A stretch of DNA of 64,000 nucleotides. Origin: Gemmatimonadaceae bacterium (GTDB lineage Bacteria > Gemmatimonadota > Gemmatimonadetes > Gemmatimonadales > Gemmatimonadaceae). The stretch's first letter is position 1. Each line of letters begins with the position of its first letter. Under the pieces are notes generated by a model. The model searched no databases. It was not told where the DNA came from and worked only from the letters and a program-made list of their open reading frames with translations. Of this stretch, positions 1 to 8,596 are shown in pieces. The stretch spans positions 1,523,586-1,587,585 of the forward strand of contig JAHBVS010000001.1 in assembly GCA_019637445.1 (NCBI GenBank), written 5' to 3'. A program made the position numbers and the translations under genes.

Positions 1-1
1 A

Positions 2-55
2 TCGGTCATCGCCATCGCTGCGTACCGACTGCTCGGCGCGCCAGCGGCCCGTTAA
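2..55 (+). CDS. C-terminal tail of a truncated upstream gene
   Basis: An open frame enters from the left window edge and stops at TAA. It encodes the last 17 residues of some protein, ending in LLGAPAAR. It is too short to assign a family. It sits 11 nt before the VKOR gene on the same strand, so the two could share an operon; if so, a thiol-disulfide partner would be a natural guess, but nothing visible shows this. Confidence 0.35.
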   Translation, partial: SVIAIAAYRLLGAPAAR

Positions 56-66
56 CTTACGCCGCG

Positions 67-552
67 ATGTCCAGCGACGCTCAGACCACTTCGCGCGGCC
101 TGCCCGGGCTCTCCTGGCGACAGCTCGTCGCGCTCGTCGCACTCGCCAACGCCTTCGTGGCGACGTACCTGCACCTCTGGAAGATCGGCAAGGCCGGCGC
201 ACTCGCTTGCGGCGGCGGCGGTGGCTGCGCCTTGGTGCAGTTCTCGCCGTGGAGTTGGTTCTTTGGAGTAGACGTCGCCTTGATCGGCGCGGTTGGCTAC
301 AGCGTCCTGTTCATCACCGCCGCGGTCGCCGCCAGCGCACGCTTCGCCGACACGCGCGGCGGCGCGCTCGCCCTGATGGCGATGGTGTATCCGGCACTGC
401 TCTTCACCACGCGCCTCAAGTGGGCGGAGTTCTACAAGCTCCGCACCTTCTGTCCCTGGTGCGCCATCTCCGCCGTGTCGATCACGCTGCTGTCAGTCGT
501 GGTCTGGCTCGAGTGGCGACGCGTTCGGCGCCTCGAGGCAGCCGCGACTTAG
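67..552 (+). CDS. Vitamin K epoxide reductase (VKOR) family membrane protein
   Basis: A 161-residue membrane protein with four to five hydrophobic segments. It has the VKOR cysteine layout: an early pair (ACGGGGGC, about residues 49-56), followed by an SxWSWFFG-type stretch and LIGAVGY, then a CPWC redox motif near residue 128 at the periplasmic end of a helix. Bacterial VKOR homologues reoxidise DsbA-like thioredoxins with quinone as electron acceptor, driving disulfide formation in exported proteins. No thioredoxin domain is fused and no DsbA-like gene is visible in the window. The call rests on the motif layout. The ATG start follows the preceding stop by 11 nt. Confidence 0.85.
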   Translation: MSSDAQTTSRGLPGLSWRQLVALVALANAFVATYLHLWKIGKAGALACGGGGGCALVQFSPWSWFFGVDVALIGAVGYSVLFITAAVAASARFADTRGGALALMAMVYPALLFTTRLKWAEFYKLRTFCPWCAISAVSITLLSVVVWLEWRRVRRLEAAAT

Positions 553-631
553 CGGCTTTCGGACTTCGTTCGGCGCTGTCGCGAAACTGCACCTTGCGGC
601 CCCCGGTGCTGACTTCCAGCGTTGAGGCCCA

Positions 632-1633
632 ATGGAATTCAGCAGCGCCCCAGACCCAGCGGGCAAAGCGACCGCTGTACGGCCGATGCGTACGGCGCTG
701 CTCGTGGCTGCCACGTACTTGGTGTTGGGGTCGCTGTACATCTTCGTCTCGTCAAACTTCGCGAGCGAAGCCTCGGGCACCGTAGAAGAGCTCGAGCGCA
801 TCGAGATCCTCAAGGGACTCGGCTTCATCGTGGGTTCGGCGCTGCTCATCTTCGGACTCATCCTCACCGCGCTGCGCCGTAGCCTCGCGGAGGAAACCCG
901 CGCGCGCCGGATGCAACGCGCCCTGCACAACGCCGAGCGCAGCGTGCTCGCCGGCACCTTCGCGCGCACCATCGCGCACGACATCAACAACGGCCTCTCC
1001 ATCGCCACGATGAACCTCGGCCTTCTTCGCGAATCGTTAGAGGGCGACCGCACGCGAACCGAGATGGCCGACGAGGTGTCGAAGGCGCTCAAGCGTATCA
1101 GCGAATGGAATCGCCGCTTCTTCGAGATTGGCGGGCGCGAGCTGCTGGAGAACGCGCAGGAGATCGAGCTCTGTTCCGCCATTGAGGCAGCGCTCGCACT
1201 CGCACGCCAGCATCGGCGGGCTCGGCACGCGCGCATCGACGCTGCCTTGCCTGCCGAGGCGCTCTATGTTGGTATCGACTCGATCATTCAGCGTGCCGTG
1301 CTGAACCTGGTGCTGAACGCCGCCGAGGCGGCCGGGCCCGACGCCAACGTTCACGTCACGCTCACGGCGGGCGGCGAGGGTCGCTGGATTCTCACTGTGG
1401 AAGACAATGGGCCGGGCATCTCGCCTGAGGTGCGCGCGCATATCCTGGAACCCTTCTTCACTACCAAGCCGGACGGGACGGGCCTTGGCCTAGCCTCGGT
1501 CGTGGCCTGCGCGCGTTTCCACGGCGGCACCGTGCGCGTTGACAGCTCGCCATTGGGCGGCGCACGCTTCACCGTTACGCTTGGACAGGTGGCCACAACG
1601 CACGACGCGCCCGGCGACTTGCCGGGCGCGTAG
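632..1633 (+). CDS. Membrane-bound sensor histidine kinase
   Basis: A 333-residue kinase. Two N-terminal membrane helices (about residues 23-45 and 65-87) flank a short external loop of roughly 20 residues. A coiled-coil linker leads to an H-box of the form TIAHDINNGL (about 113-122). The HATPase domain has the N box (LNLVLNAAEAAG), G1 (VEDNGPGIS), F box (EPFFTTK) and G2 (GTGLGLA). No recognisable sensor domain and no adjacent response regulator are present, so it is an orphan kinase and its signal and partner are unknown. The start is the first ATG after the VKOR gene; an in-frame ATG at about 686 just before the first helix is an alternative. Confidence 0.85.
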   Translation: MEFSSAPDPAGKATAVRPMRTALLVAATYLVLGSLYIFVSSNFASEASGTVEELERIEILKGLGFIVGSALLIFGLILTALRRSLAEETRARRMQRALHNAERSVLAGTFARTIAHDINNGLSIATMNLGLLRESLEGDRTRTEMADEVSKALKRISEWNRRFFEIGGRELLENAQEIELCSAIEAALALARQHRRARHARIDAALPAEALYVGIDSIIQRAVLNLVLNAAEAAGPDANVHVTLTAGGEGRWILTVEDNGPGISPEVRAHILEPFFTTKPDGTGLGLASVVACARFHGGTVRVDSSPLGGARFTVTLGQVATTHDAPGDLPGA

Positions 1634-1645
1634 TGGACTTCGGGA

Positions 1646-1718
<73 letters not shown>

Positions 1719-1728
1719 GTAGCCTCGA

Positions 1729-1757
1729 ATATTAGTGACCCCAAGGCCCGGTCTCAA
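1729..1757 (-). promoter_or_regulatory. Sigma70-type promoter of tRNA-Phe
   Basis: Reading leftward, a -35 hexamer TTGAGA (1757-1752) is followed by exactly 17 nt and a -10 hexamer TAATAT (1734-1729). Transcription would begin only a few bases before the mature tRNA 5' end at 1718. Spacing and hexamers match the primary sigma consensus well. Confidence 0.7.
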
Positions 1758-1907
1758 GCGGGGAGGGCGCGCGGAAGGGAGGCCTAAGTCCGCACGGGAT
1801 GGCACTTTCGGTCCACTTGGCCCGTATGGGCCTCGGGGCAACCCCGAGCCAGTCCACGCTGTCCTATCTTGGACAACCACGCGCCACCTCCCCCTGACCT
1901 CGCCCGT

Positions 1908-3611
1908 ATGATGCGCCGCCCATTCGCCACGGCCGCCGTTGCCGCGTTTGCCGCCCCGGCCGTTGCCGCCTTGGCCGTCGCCACCCTGTCTCCGCTCGCG
2001 CTCCCCTCCCAGCAACGCCCCGCCGCCCGTGCCGCCGCTGCTGCCGCCGCGCCGATGTCGCCCGCCGCGCTCCGTGATCGCCTCGAGCGCTACACCGCCG
2101 ACTCGATGCGCGGTCGGCTTACCGGAACCGCTGACCATCGCCGCGCCACGGCGTACATCGCCTCCGAGCTGCGCGCGATGGGACTTGAGCCGGCCGGCGA
2201 GAGCGGCACGTTCCTGCAACGCGTCCCGCTCATCACCACGGTGCTTGATACCGCGACATCGTCCATCACGGCCGCCGGTAGCACGCTGACTCCGTACGTG
2301 GACTACCTCCCACGCAACCAAGGCCCGCGCGGACGCCTGGTCGAGGGCGCGGAAGTCATCTACGCCGGAGTCTGGGGTGCGCCCGGGCTCCTCGGTGGCG
2401 CGGACGTTCGCGGCAAGGCAGTGATCGTCTCCACGCCGCTCGACAACTCCACGGTCATCAAGCTCCAGGCGCAGGCGCAGTTTGCCCAGGCCGCCGCCAT
2501 CATCGTCGCCAACTTCGACCTGATGGACCCATCGCTGCGCGCCGCCTTGGCCAGCGCAGCGATGGTGCTCGACGACGGCAGCGCGCCCAGTGGCCCCGAA
2601 CTGCCGGGCTACCTGCACATCACCCGCGCCACCGCCGCGCGCATCCTCGGTGTCGGTGATCTTGCCGACGCGCGCATCGGCGCGTCCGGCACGCCGATCC
2701 AGGGCCAGTATCGCTTCAAGCCGCAGCCCGTCGAGTCGTACAACGTCGTCGCCCTGCTGCGCGGCAGTGACCCGTCGCTGCGCGAAGAGATGGTCGCCAT
2801 CGGTGCCCACAGCGACCACGTCGGCGTCGGCGCGCCCGAGGACCGCGACTCCACGCGCGCCTTCCAGCTGGAACTCCGCCGCAAGCAACTCGAGACCGGC
2901 GGCCCCGCCACAGCCGAGCTAGCCGCCTCGGTGCACGTGAACATGGATTCCATCCGCGCGCTCTACCCCACGCCGCGCCTCGACTCCATCTACAACGGCG
3001 CCGACGACGACGGCTCCGGCTCGATGGGCATCCTCGAAGTCGCCCGCGCCTTCGCTGCCCAACGCGAGCGCCCCAAGCGCTCCATACTCTTCGTCTGGCA
3101 CGCCGGAGAGGAACTCGGCCTCTTTGGCGCCGAGCACTTCACGGACCACCCGACCGTCGACCGCGACAAGATCGTCGCGCAGCTCAACCTCGACATGATC
3201 GGCCGCGGCGGCCCGGGCGAGGAAGTGAACGGCGGCCCCAACTACATCCAGCTCATCGGGTCGCGCCGCCTCTCCACCCAGCTGGGCGATATGGTCGAGC
3301 GCGTCAGCCGCGAGAAGGGCTTCAACTGGGATTTCGACTACCAGTACGACGCCACCGGCCACCCCGAGCAGTTCTACTGTCGCTCGGATCACTATATGTA
3401 CGCCCGGTACGGCATCCCCATCGTGTTTATGTCCACCGGCGGTCACGCCGATTACCATCAGGTCACGGACGAGGTGCAGTACATCGATTTCGACAAGCTC
3501 GCAAAGGTGAGCCGGTATACGTTTGAACTGGCGACCGCCGTGGCCAACGCCGCGGAACGGCCGCTGGTCGACAAGCCCAAGCCCAACCCGCGCGGCAACT
3601 GCGTGCAGTAG
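1908..3611 (+). CDS. Exported M28-family zinc aminopeptidase with PA domain
   Basis: About 567 residues. An Arg-Arg start followed by a long Ala-rich hydrophobic stretch is a signal peptide, so the ATG at 1908 (or 1911) is preferred over the in-frame upstream start at 1869. A protease-associated (PA) insert covers roughly residues 110-250. The M28 metal site is visible in order: AIGAHSDH (His, Asp), NGADDDGSG (bridging Asp), HAGEELGLFG (catalytic Glu pair), NLDMIGR (Asp) and GGHADYH (final His). It should release N-terminal residues from peptides in the periplasm or outside. It precedes an exported M16 pair on the same strand, consistent with a shared peptide-degradation role. Confidence 0.9.
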   Translation: MMRRPFATAAVAAFAAPAVAALAVATLSPLALPSQQRPAARAAAAAAAPMSPAALRDRLERYTADSMRGRLTGTADHRRATAYIASELRAMGLEPAGESGTFLQRVPLITTVLDTATSSITAAGSTLTPYVDYLPRNQGPRGRLVEGAEVIYAGVWGAPGLLGGADVRGKAVIVSTPLDNSTVIKLQAQAQFAQAAAIIVANFDLMDPSLRAALASAAMVLDDGSAPSGPELPGYLHITRATAARILGVGDLADARIGASGTPIQGQYRFKPQPVESYNVVALLRGSDPSLREEMVAIGAHSDHVGVGAPEDRDSTRAFQLELRRKQLETGGPATAELAASVHVNMDSIRALYPTPRLDSIYNGADDDGSGSMGILEVARAFAAQRERPKRSILFVWHAGEELGLFGAEHFTDHPTVDRDKIVAQLNLDMIGRGGPGEEVNGGPNYIQLIGSRRLSTQLGDMVERVSREKGFNWDFDYQYDATGHPEQFYCRSDHYMYARYGIPIVFMSTGGHADYHQVTDEVQYIDFDKLAKVSRYTFELATAVANAAERPLVDKPKPNPRGNCVQ

Positions 3612-3647
3612 TCGTGGTCCCGCATCCCCGCATCCCAAGCAGTTCAA

Positions 3648-3701
3648 AGTCGTGAGTGGTAAGCCAGAACCCGACCTACTCAACTCTTACAACTCATAAC
3701 T
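3648..3701 (+). terminator. Imperfect hairpin after the M28 peptidase gene
   Basis: Arms at 3648-3663 (AGTCGTGAGTGGTAAG) and 3686-3701 (CTTACAACTCATAACT) pair at 13 Watson-Crick positions plus one G-T, with two mismatches. No clean T-tract follows, so it is a weak terminator candidate or a processing hairpin. It overlaps the heptamer repeat at 3691-3711. Confidence 0.4.
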
Positions 3702-3711
3702 CACAACTCAC
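3691..3711. repeat. Tandem heptamer repeat (AACTCAT/AACTCAC)
   Basis: Three head-to-tail heptamers read AACTCAT, AACTCAC, AACTCAC, with a diverged copy just upstream at 3682. The tract ends 11 nt before the next start codon, so it forms much of the leader of the M16 gene. It is AT-richer than the surroundings. Confidence 0.6.
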
Positions 3712-3722
3712 CACTGCCTTCA

Positions 3723-5078
3723 ATGCCCGCATCCCGCATCCTGCAATCACTGGCCTTGCTCGCGGCACTAAGCCAAGCGGCCGAGTCCCAAATCCGCGTC
3801 CCCGTCACCGTCGACACCCTCCCCAACGGCCTCACGCTGATCATCCACGAGGACCACTCCGTCCCCGTCGTGACAACCAACGTCTGGTACCACGTCGGCT
3901 CGGGTGACGAGAAGGTCGGCCGCACCGGCTTCGCGCACCTCTTCGAGCACCTGATGTTCATGGGCTCCGAAAACGCGCCCTACCCGCAGTTCGATCGCCT
4001 GCTCGAAGCGGCCGGCGCCAACAACAACGGCTCCACCAACACCGATCGCACGAACTACTACGAGTCCGGCCCCGCCTCGGCGCTGCCGCTGATGCTGTGG
4101 CTCGAGGCCGACCGCCTCGGTTGGATGCTCGAGACGATGGACGCGCCCAAGGTCGACCTGCAGCGCGACGTCGTGAAGAACGAGCGCCGCCAGAGCTACG
4201 AGAACCAGCCCTACGGCCTGGCCTTCGAGAACCTGACCAAGGCCATCTACCCGGGCGGGCATCCGTACTCGTGGAGCACCATCGGCTCGATGGCCGACCT
4301 CTCCGCCGCCTCGCTCGAGGACGTGAAGGAGTTTTTCCGCACCTACTACACGCCCAACAACGCGACCATCGTCGTGGCCGGCGCCGTGAAGGCCGACTCC
4401 GTGCGCCGCGTCGCGCGCCAGATGTTCGGCGAGATCCCGCGCGGTCCTGCCATCGAGCGCCCCAAGCCCGCCGCCTTCACGCTTCGCGACACCGTGATCG
4501 TGCTCGAGGACCGCGTGCAGTTGCCGCGTGTCTATCTCGCCTGGCACACGGTGCCCGAGTACTCGCGTGACGACGCCGCGCTCGACATCGCCGCCTACAT
4601 CCTCTCCGGCGCACGCAACTCGCGGCTCACGCAGGCCCTCGTGTACGACCGCCCGCTGGCCACCAACGCCAACGCCTTCAACTCCTCGAAGCGCCTCGAC
4701 GGCGACTTCATGGTGATGGCCACCGCGCGCCCCGGCGTGCACCTCGACACCCTGCAGGCCGTGGTGGACGCCGAGATGCGCAAGCTCGCCGCCGCACCGC
4801 CCACGGCGCGTGAGCTCGAGCAGGCCAAGAATGCCATCGAGGCCTCGTTCCTCAACTCGCTCGAGTTCGTGAGCGCCAAGGCCGACCGGCTGAACAACTA
4901 CTACTACGCCACCGGCACGCCCGACTACTTCCAGAAGGACCTCGACCGCTACCTCGCCGTGACCGCCGCCGATGTGCAGCGCGTCGTGCGCCAGTACCTC
5001 CTCACCAACCGCGTCACGCTCAGCGTCGTCCCGCAGGGCAAGACGGAGCTCGCCGCCACGCGGAGGATCGCCCAGTGA
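3723..5078 (+). CDS. Exported M16 zinc protease, catalytic subunit
   Basis: A 451-residue M16B-type peptidase. A short hydrophobic signal segment (residues 5-20) precedes the core. The inverted zinc motif HLFEH lies near residue 79, and the third ligand Glu is supplied by the downstream NERRQSYENQPYG stretch. The C-terminal M16 half is present (LSGARNSRLTQALVYDR). The stop overlaps the next gene's GTG by 3 nt and the partner lacks the zinc motif, the usual arrangement for a heterodimeric M16 enzyme. It likely digests peptides in the periplasm. Substrates are not indicated. Confidence 0.9.
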   Translation: MPASRILQSLALLAALSQAAESQIRVPVTVDTLPNGLTLIIHEDHSVPVVTTNVWYHVGSGDEKVGRTGFAHLFEHLMFMGSENAPYPQFDRLLEAAGANNNGSTNTDRTNYYESGPASALPLMLWLEADRLGWMLETMDAPKVDLQRDVVKNERRQSYENQPYGLAFENLTKAIYPGGHPYSWSTIGSMADLSAASLEDVKEFFRTYYTPNNATIVVAGAVKADSVRRVARQMFGEIPRGPAIERPKPAAFTLRDTVIVLEDRVQLPRVYLAWHTVPEYSRDDAALDIAAYILSGARNSRLTQALVYDRPLATNANAFNSSKRLDGDFMVMATARPGVHLDTLQAVVDAEMRKLAAAPPTARELEQAKNAIEASFLNSLEFVSAKADRLNNYYYATGTPDYFQKDLDRYLAVTAADVQRVVRQYLLTNRVTLSVVPQGKTELAATRRIAQ

Positions 5079-6538
5079 TTCGCGCCACCCGTATCGCGGC
5101 CGCCGCCGCCATCGTCTCCGGCCTCGCGCTCGGCGCTCAGGCCGTCGACGCACAGCAGGCCTTCGACCGCTCGAAGGCACCAGCCCTCGGGCCCGCGCCA
5201 GCGCTCGTGCTGCCCGCCGTGAAGACCGCGCGGCTCGGCAGCGGTGCCGCCGTCAAGGTCGTCGAGCAGCGTGAGCTGCCGCTCGTGCACATTACGCTGC
5301 AGCTGGCCGGTGGCGGACGGCTCGACAACGACCATCCCGGCCTCGCCTCGTTCACGGCCCTGATGATCCGCGAGGGCGCCGGCACGCGCGACGCCAACGC
5401 CCTCCAGTCCGAGATCGCCTTCCTCGGCGCCACGCTGTCCAGCAACGCCTCCTGGGACAACACCAGCATCACGCTGCGCGTGTCCAAGCGGAATCTCGAA
5501 CCGGCGCTTGACCTGATGGCGGACGTCGTGCTGCGCCCCAGCTTCAAGTCCGCCGACGTCGAGCGCCAGCGCGACCTGCGCCTCGCGGGACTGCTGCAGG
5601 CCAAGGACCAGCCCGGCGCCATCGCCAATCGCGCCTTCGAGACCGCCCTCTTCCCCAAGGGTCACCCGTATCACAATTCGCTCTCGGGTGATTCCACCAG
5701 CACCGCGGCCCTCGACTCGGCCAGCGTGCGCTCCTTCCACACCGGCGCCTACCGCGCCTCGCGCGCGACGTTCACCGTCGTTGGCGACATCTCCGAGACG
5801 GAAGCGCGCACGCTGCTCGACCGTCGCTTCGGCAGCAACGCCTGGCGGGCGATGGGCGCCGAGCGCACGCCCGCGCCTGTGATGGCGACGCCCGTCCGCA
5901 ACACCGAGCGTCGCGTCATCCTCGTCGACAAGCCGGCCGCCGCACAGTCGGTCGTCATCATCGGCACGCCGGGCATCGAGCGCACCACGCCCGACTACGC
6001 CGCCATCATGGTGATGAACACCATCCTCGGCGGCTCCTTCTCCTCGCGCCTCAACAGCAACCTGCGCGAGACCAAGGGCTACACCTACGGGGCCGGCTCC
6101 GGCTTCCAGTTCCGCCCGCTGCCCGGCGCCTGGCAGGCCAGCTCGCAGGTGCGCACCAACGTCACGGACAGCTCGCTCGTTGAGTTCTTCAAGGAGATGA
6201 ACACCCTACGCGACACACCCGTCGGTGAGGACGAGCTCGCGCGCGCCAAGGCCTACCTGGCCCTCGGCGTGCCGGGCGACTTCGAGTCCACGGCGCAGAT
6301 CGCCGGCGAGCTCACCTCGCTCGCCGCGTTCAATCTCCCGCTGAGCTACCTCGCCGAGTATGTGGCCGCGGTGGAGAAGGTCACGGCGGCGGACGTGCAG
6401 CGCGTGGCCCAGCGGCTCATCCCGGCATCCAACGCCACGATTGTCGTCGTGGGCGATCTGTCGCAGATTCGTGCAGGCATCGAGGCCCTCAACCTTGGCC
6501 CCATCACGGTGATCCCTGTTGCGGAGCTGATGAAGTAG
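5075..6538 (+). CDS. Exported M16 family protein, non-catalytic partner
   Basis: 487 residues with a signal peptide (Ala/Leu-rich, residues 5-27). The fold is clearly M16, but the region aligned with HxxEH reads GLASFTALMIREG, so the zinc ligands are gone. The substrate-binding Arg/Tyr element typical of the partner subunit is kept (LRETKGYTYGAGSGF). It should pair with the catalytic M16 protein encoded immediately upstream. The GTG start lies inside the upstream stop (GTGA) and a GGAGG ribosome binding site sits at 5062-5066. Confidence 0.88.
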   Translation: MIRATRIAAAAAIVSGLALGAQAVDAQQAFDRSKAPALGPAPALVLPAVKTARLGSGAAVKVVEQRELPLVHITLQLAGGGRLDNDHPGLASFTALMIREGAGTRDANALQSEIAFLGATLSSNASWDNTSITLRVSKRNLEPALDLMADVVLRPSFKSADVERQRDLRLAGLLQAKDQPGAIANRAFETALFPKGHPYHNSLSGDSTSTAALDSASVRSFHTGAYRASRATFTVVGDISETEARTLLDRRFGSNAWRAMGAERTPAPVMATPVRNTERRVILVDKPAAAQSVVIIGTPGIERTTPDYAAIMVMNTILGGSFSSRLNSNLRETKGYTYGAGSGFQFRPLPGAWQASSQVRTNVTDSSLVEFFKEMNTLRDTPVGEDELARAKAYLALGVPGDFESTAQIAGELTSLAAFNLPLSYLAEYVAAVEKVTAADVQRVAQRLIPASNATIVVVGDLSQIRAGIEALNLGPITVIPVAELMK

Positions 6539-7428
6539 TGAGTGACCGTGCGCGACTGCGCATCGCATTCCAGGGCGAGCTCGGCTCGTTCTCCGACGAG
6601 GCCATCCAGCAGTTGTGGGGTGGCGATGTTCAGCGTCTCCCGTACCGCGACTTCGCCGATGTGACGGCGTCGGTCGCGGCGGGGGTCGCCGACCGCGGGG
6701 TGCTCCCCATCGAGAACACGATGGCCGGCAGCATCGCCGGCAGCCACGATGCCATCTCAGCGATGCCGGGCCTGCACGTGGTCGCCGAGACGGTGGTCGC
6801 CGTGCACCACTGCCTGCTCGGCGCGCCCGACACCGAGTTCGAGAACATCACGACGGTGCTGTGTCATCCCGTAGCGCAGGCGCAGTGCCAGATCTTTTTC
6901 GCTGAGCACTCGCAGCTCGAGGTGCACCCGTCGTACGACACCGCAGGCGCGGCGATGGACGTGAGCAAGGTGGCCGACCCGGCGGTGGCGGCGGTGGCCA
7001 GTCGTCGGGCGGCGCTGCACTACGAGCTCAAGGTGCTCAAGGCGGACATCGAGGACCGGCCGGACAATCAGACGCGGTTCCTTGGGATATCGCGCACGCC
7101 GCAGACGTTGCCGGCGGGGACGCCGGCGCGGACGATGTTTGTCGTCACCACTGGCGATCAGCCCGGCGCGCTGCTGGCGTGTCTCACGCCGCTGGCGATG
7201 CACGGGGTGAGCATTCGGCGGCTGGAGTCGCGGCCGACGGGAGAACCGTGGAGCTACCGGTTCTTCATCGAGTTCGACCACCAGGTTGGGGATACGGCGG
7301 CCGAGGCGGTCGTGGCGGAGATCGGGGCGCTCGCCACTGAAGCGCGGTTGATGGGGACGTATCCGCGCTGGGGAGCTGGGCGCCGGGGGAGTATTGGGTG
7401 GAGTTCGGGGGCGGTTTCGCCGATCTAG
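6538..7428 (+). CDS. pheA: Prephenate dehydratase
   Basis: 296 residues. It converts prephenate to phenylpyruvate in phenylalanine synthesis. The N-terminal PDT domain starts IAFQGELGSFS and includes GVLPIENTMAGS and the catalytic Thr-Arg-Phe triplet in NQTRFLGI. The C-terminal ACT domain carries the phenylalanine-binding elements GALL and ESRP, indicating feedback inhibition. It is a stand-alone dehydratase without a chorismate mutase domain. The GTG start shares one base with the preceding M16 stop, so it is probably co-transcribed with the proteases. The last 25 residues look unconserved and low in complexity. Confidence 0.93.
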   Translation: MSDRARLRIAFQGELGSFSDEAIQQLWGGDVQRLPYRDFADVTASVAAGVADRGVLPIENTMAGSIAGSHDAISAMPGLHVVAETVVAVHHCLLGAPDTEFENITTVLCHPVAQAQCQIFFAEHSQLEVHPSYDTAGAAMDVSKVADPAVAAVASRRAALHYELKVLKADIEDRPDNQTRFLGISRTPQTLPAGTPARTMFVVTTGDQPGALLACLTPLAMHGVSIRRLESRPTGEPWSYRFFIEFDHQVGDTAAEAVVAEIGALATEARLMGTYPRWGAGRRGSIGWSSGAVSPI

Positions 7429-8114
7429 CGCTCGCCACCGCGCGCGCGTAGCTGAACGCCAAGCGAGAGCACCAGCTGGCTGACGGCGGTCTGCTCCACT
7501 ATCGACGGCTCCACGACAAACCCCTTCGGCCCTGTGCCGAAGCGTGGAGCGTAGTATCGATACGCGGCACCGAGGGAGAGCGTCGCCATTCTCGTGTCGA
7601 TGGCCAGGCTGGCGGTCCCGAGGCCTCCGAGCACGACCCTATTCTCGGCGAGGTAGTACGGCGGGAGCACATCGCCCTCGTTGGACGCTGCGCCGCCAGA
7701 CAGACTCAGGAGTTCCGGCCCCGCGCTGAGCCGGAGCAATAAGCGGTCGGTCGGATGGGCTCGAACAGTCCCCAAGAGCGCGAACGAAACCGTGTGCGCC
7801 TCCGTGCTGCGACCGGGACCCTCAATCTCCCTCTGATGTGAGCGGCGCTCGGCAGCGTTCAGACTTAGCAGGGCCGCCGCACCGAAGCGATCGCCAAGAT
7901 CGACATCGACCGCCAAGCCGAGCGTGTACCCCTGCTCGAACTCATTTACAAGTGACGTGGAGTCCAGGCCGGATATTGGCGGAGCAGGCACGCGCTGCAC
8001 CACGCGCCCGGATATCGGCAGCGTGATGCCACCAAACGGCGTGATCGAGATTGATTGGGCGCCAAGGTCCTGGCTCGCCAACACGGAGCACAGCAGAAGG
8101 GCTCGTAGACGCAT
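7425..8114 (-). CDS. Putative outer-membrane beta-barrel protein
   Basis: 229 residues, convergent with pheA and overlapping its stop by 4 nt. The start at 8114 (MRLRALLLC) gives a signal peptide ending near LGAQ. The mature part shows alternating hydrophobic/polar strands with Gly turns (TPFGGITLP, YTLGLAVDVDLGDRFG, AAYRYYAPRFG) and ends in a strand LVLSLGVQLRAR, the pattern of small outer-membrane barrels. No specific family is recognised. Function unknown. Confidence 0.6.
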   Translation of the reverse strand: MRLRALLLCSVLASQDLGAQSISITPFGGITLPISGRVVQRVPAPPISGLDSTSLVNEFEQGYTLGLAVDVDLGDRFGAAALLSLNAAERRSHQREIEGPGRSTEAHTVSFALLGTVRAHPTDRLLLRLSAGPELLSLSGGAASNEGDVLPPYYLAENRVVLGGLGTASLAIDTRMATLSLGAAYRYYAPRFGTGPKGFVVEPSIVEQTAVSQLVLSLGVQLRARGGER

Positions 8115-8198
8115 CGTCGGAGTCAAGGCAAGGTGAGGAACGGCGCCGAGAAGCCTACCTGTCGCCCTCGAGCCCCACAAGACGACCGTCGCGCTGCC

Positions 8199-8591
8199 CT
8201 AGGCTTTCCGATACTCCGCACTGATCACCGACTTCAACCCACCCCGCACATTGAAATCGCCGACCACCTTCAACGACCGCGGCTTCACCTTCGCGGCCAG
8301 GTCGTCCAGGATACGGTTCACTACCCGCTCATAGAAGATCCCGTCGTTCCGGAAGCTCCACAGATACAGCTTGAGCGACTTGAGCTCGATGCACTCCGCG
8401 TCCGGCACGTAGGTGATGTTGATCGTCGCGAAGTCCGGCGCGCCGCCCTTGAGCAGCGCCAACTCGGCCGCATCCGACTCCACGCCGCCCAACGGGCACA
8501 GCGACGTGAACTCCGGCGTGGTCATGAAGATCTCGTAGTCCCGATCGGGATACGGATTCGGGAAGGTCTCCAGCAGTTCCGGTTGTGGCAT
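8199..8591 (-). CDS. queF: NADPH-dependent 7-cyano-7-deazaguanine reductase (preQ1 synthase)
   Basis: 130 residues. QueF reduces preQ0 to preQ1 in queuosine tRNA modification. The active-site Cys is in FTSLCPLGG, and the NADPH-binding family motif is ELKSLKLYLWSFRN. The C-terminal core (DDLAAKVKPRSLKVVGDFNVRGG) is also conserved. Oddity: about 14 extra residues (GVESDAAELALLKG) lie between the CPLGG stretch and PDFATI, where family members usually have only a few residues. No queC, queD or queE is recognisable here; a radical-SAM-like gene without cysteines lies two genes downstream in transcription. Confidence 0.92.
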   Translation of the reverse strand: MPQPELLETFPNPYPDRDYEIFMTTPEFTSLCPLGGVESDAAELALLKGGAPDFATINITYVPDAECIELKSLKLYLWSFRNDGIFYERVVNRILDDLAAKVKPRSLKVVGDFNVRGGLKSVISAEYRKA

Positions 8592-8596
8592 CGGGA

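Noticed and set aside
1832-1848. CTCGGGG-CAA-CCCCGAG hairpin upstream of the M28 gene
   Set aside because: A short stem with no T-tract. It is not downstream of any gene it could terminate, and no regulatory role can be supported.
3768-5180. A 470-codon open frame antisense to the M16 protease
   Set aside because: Shadow of the M16 gene; composition biased and no domain.
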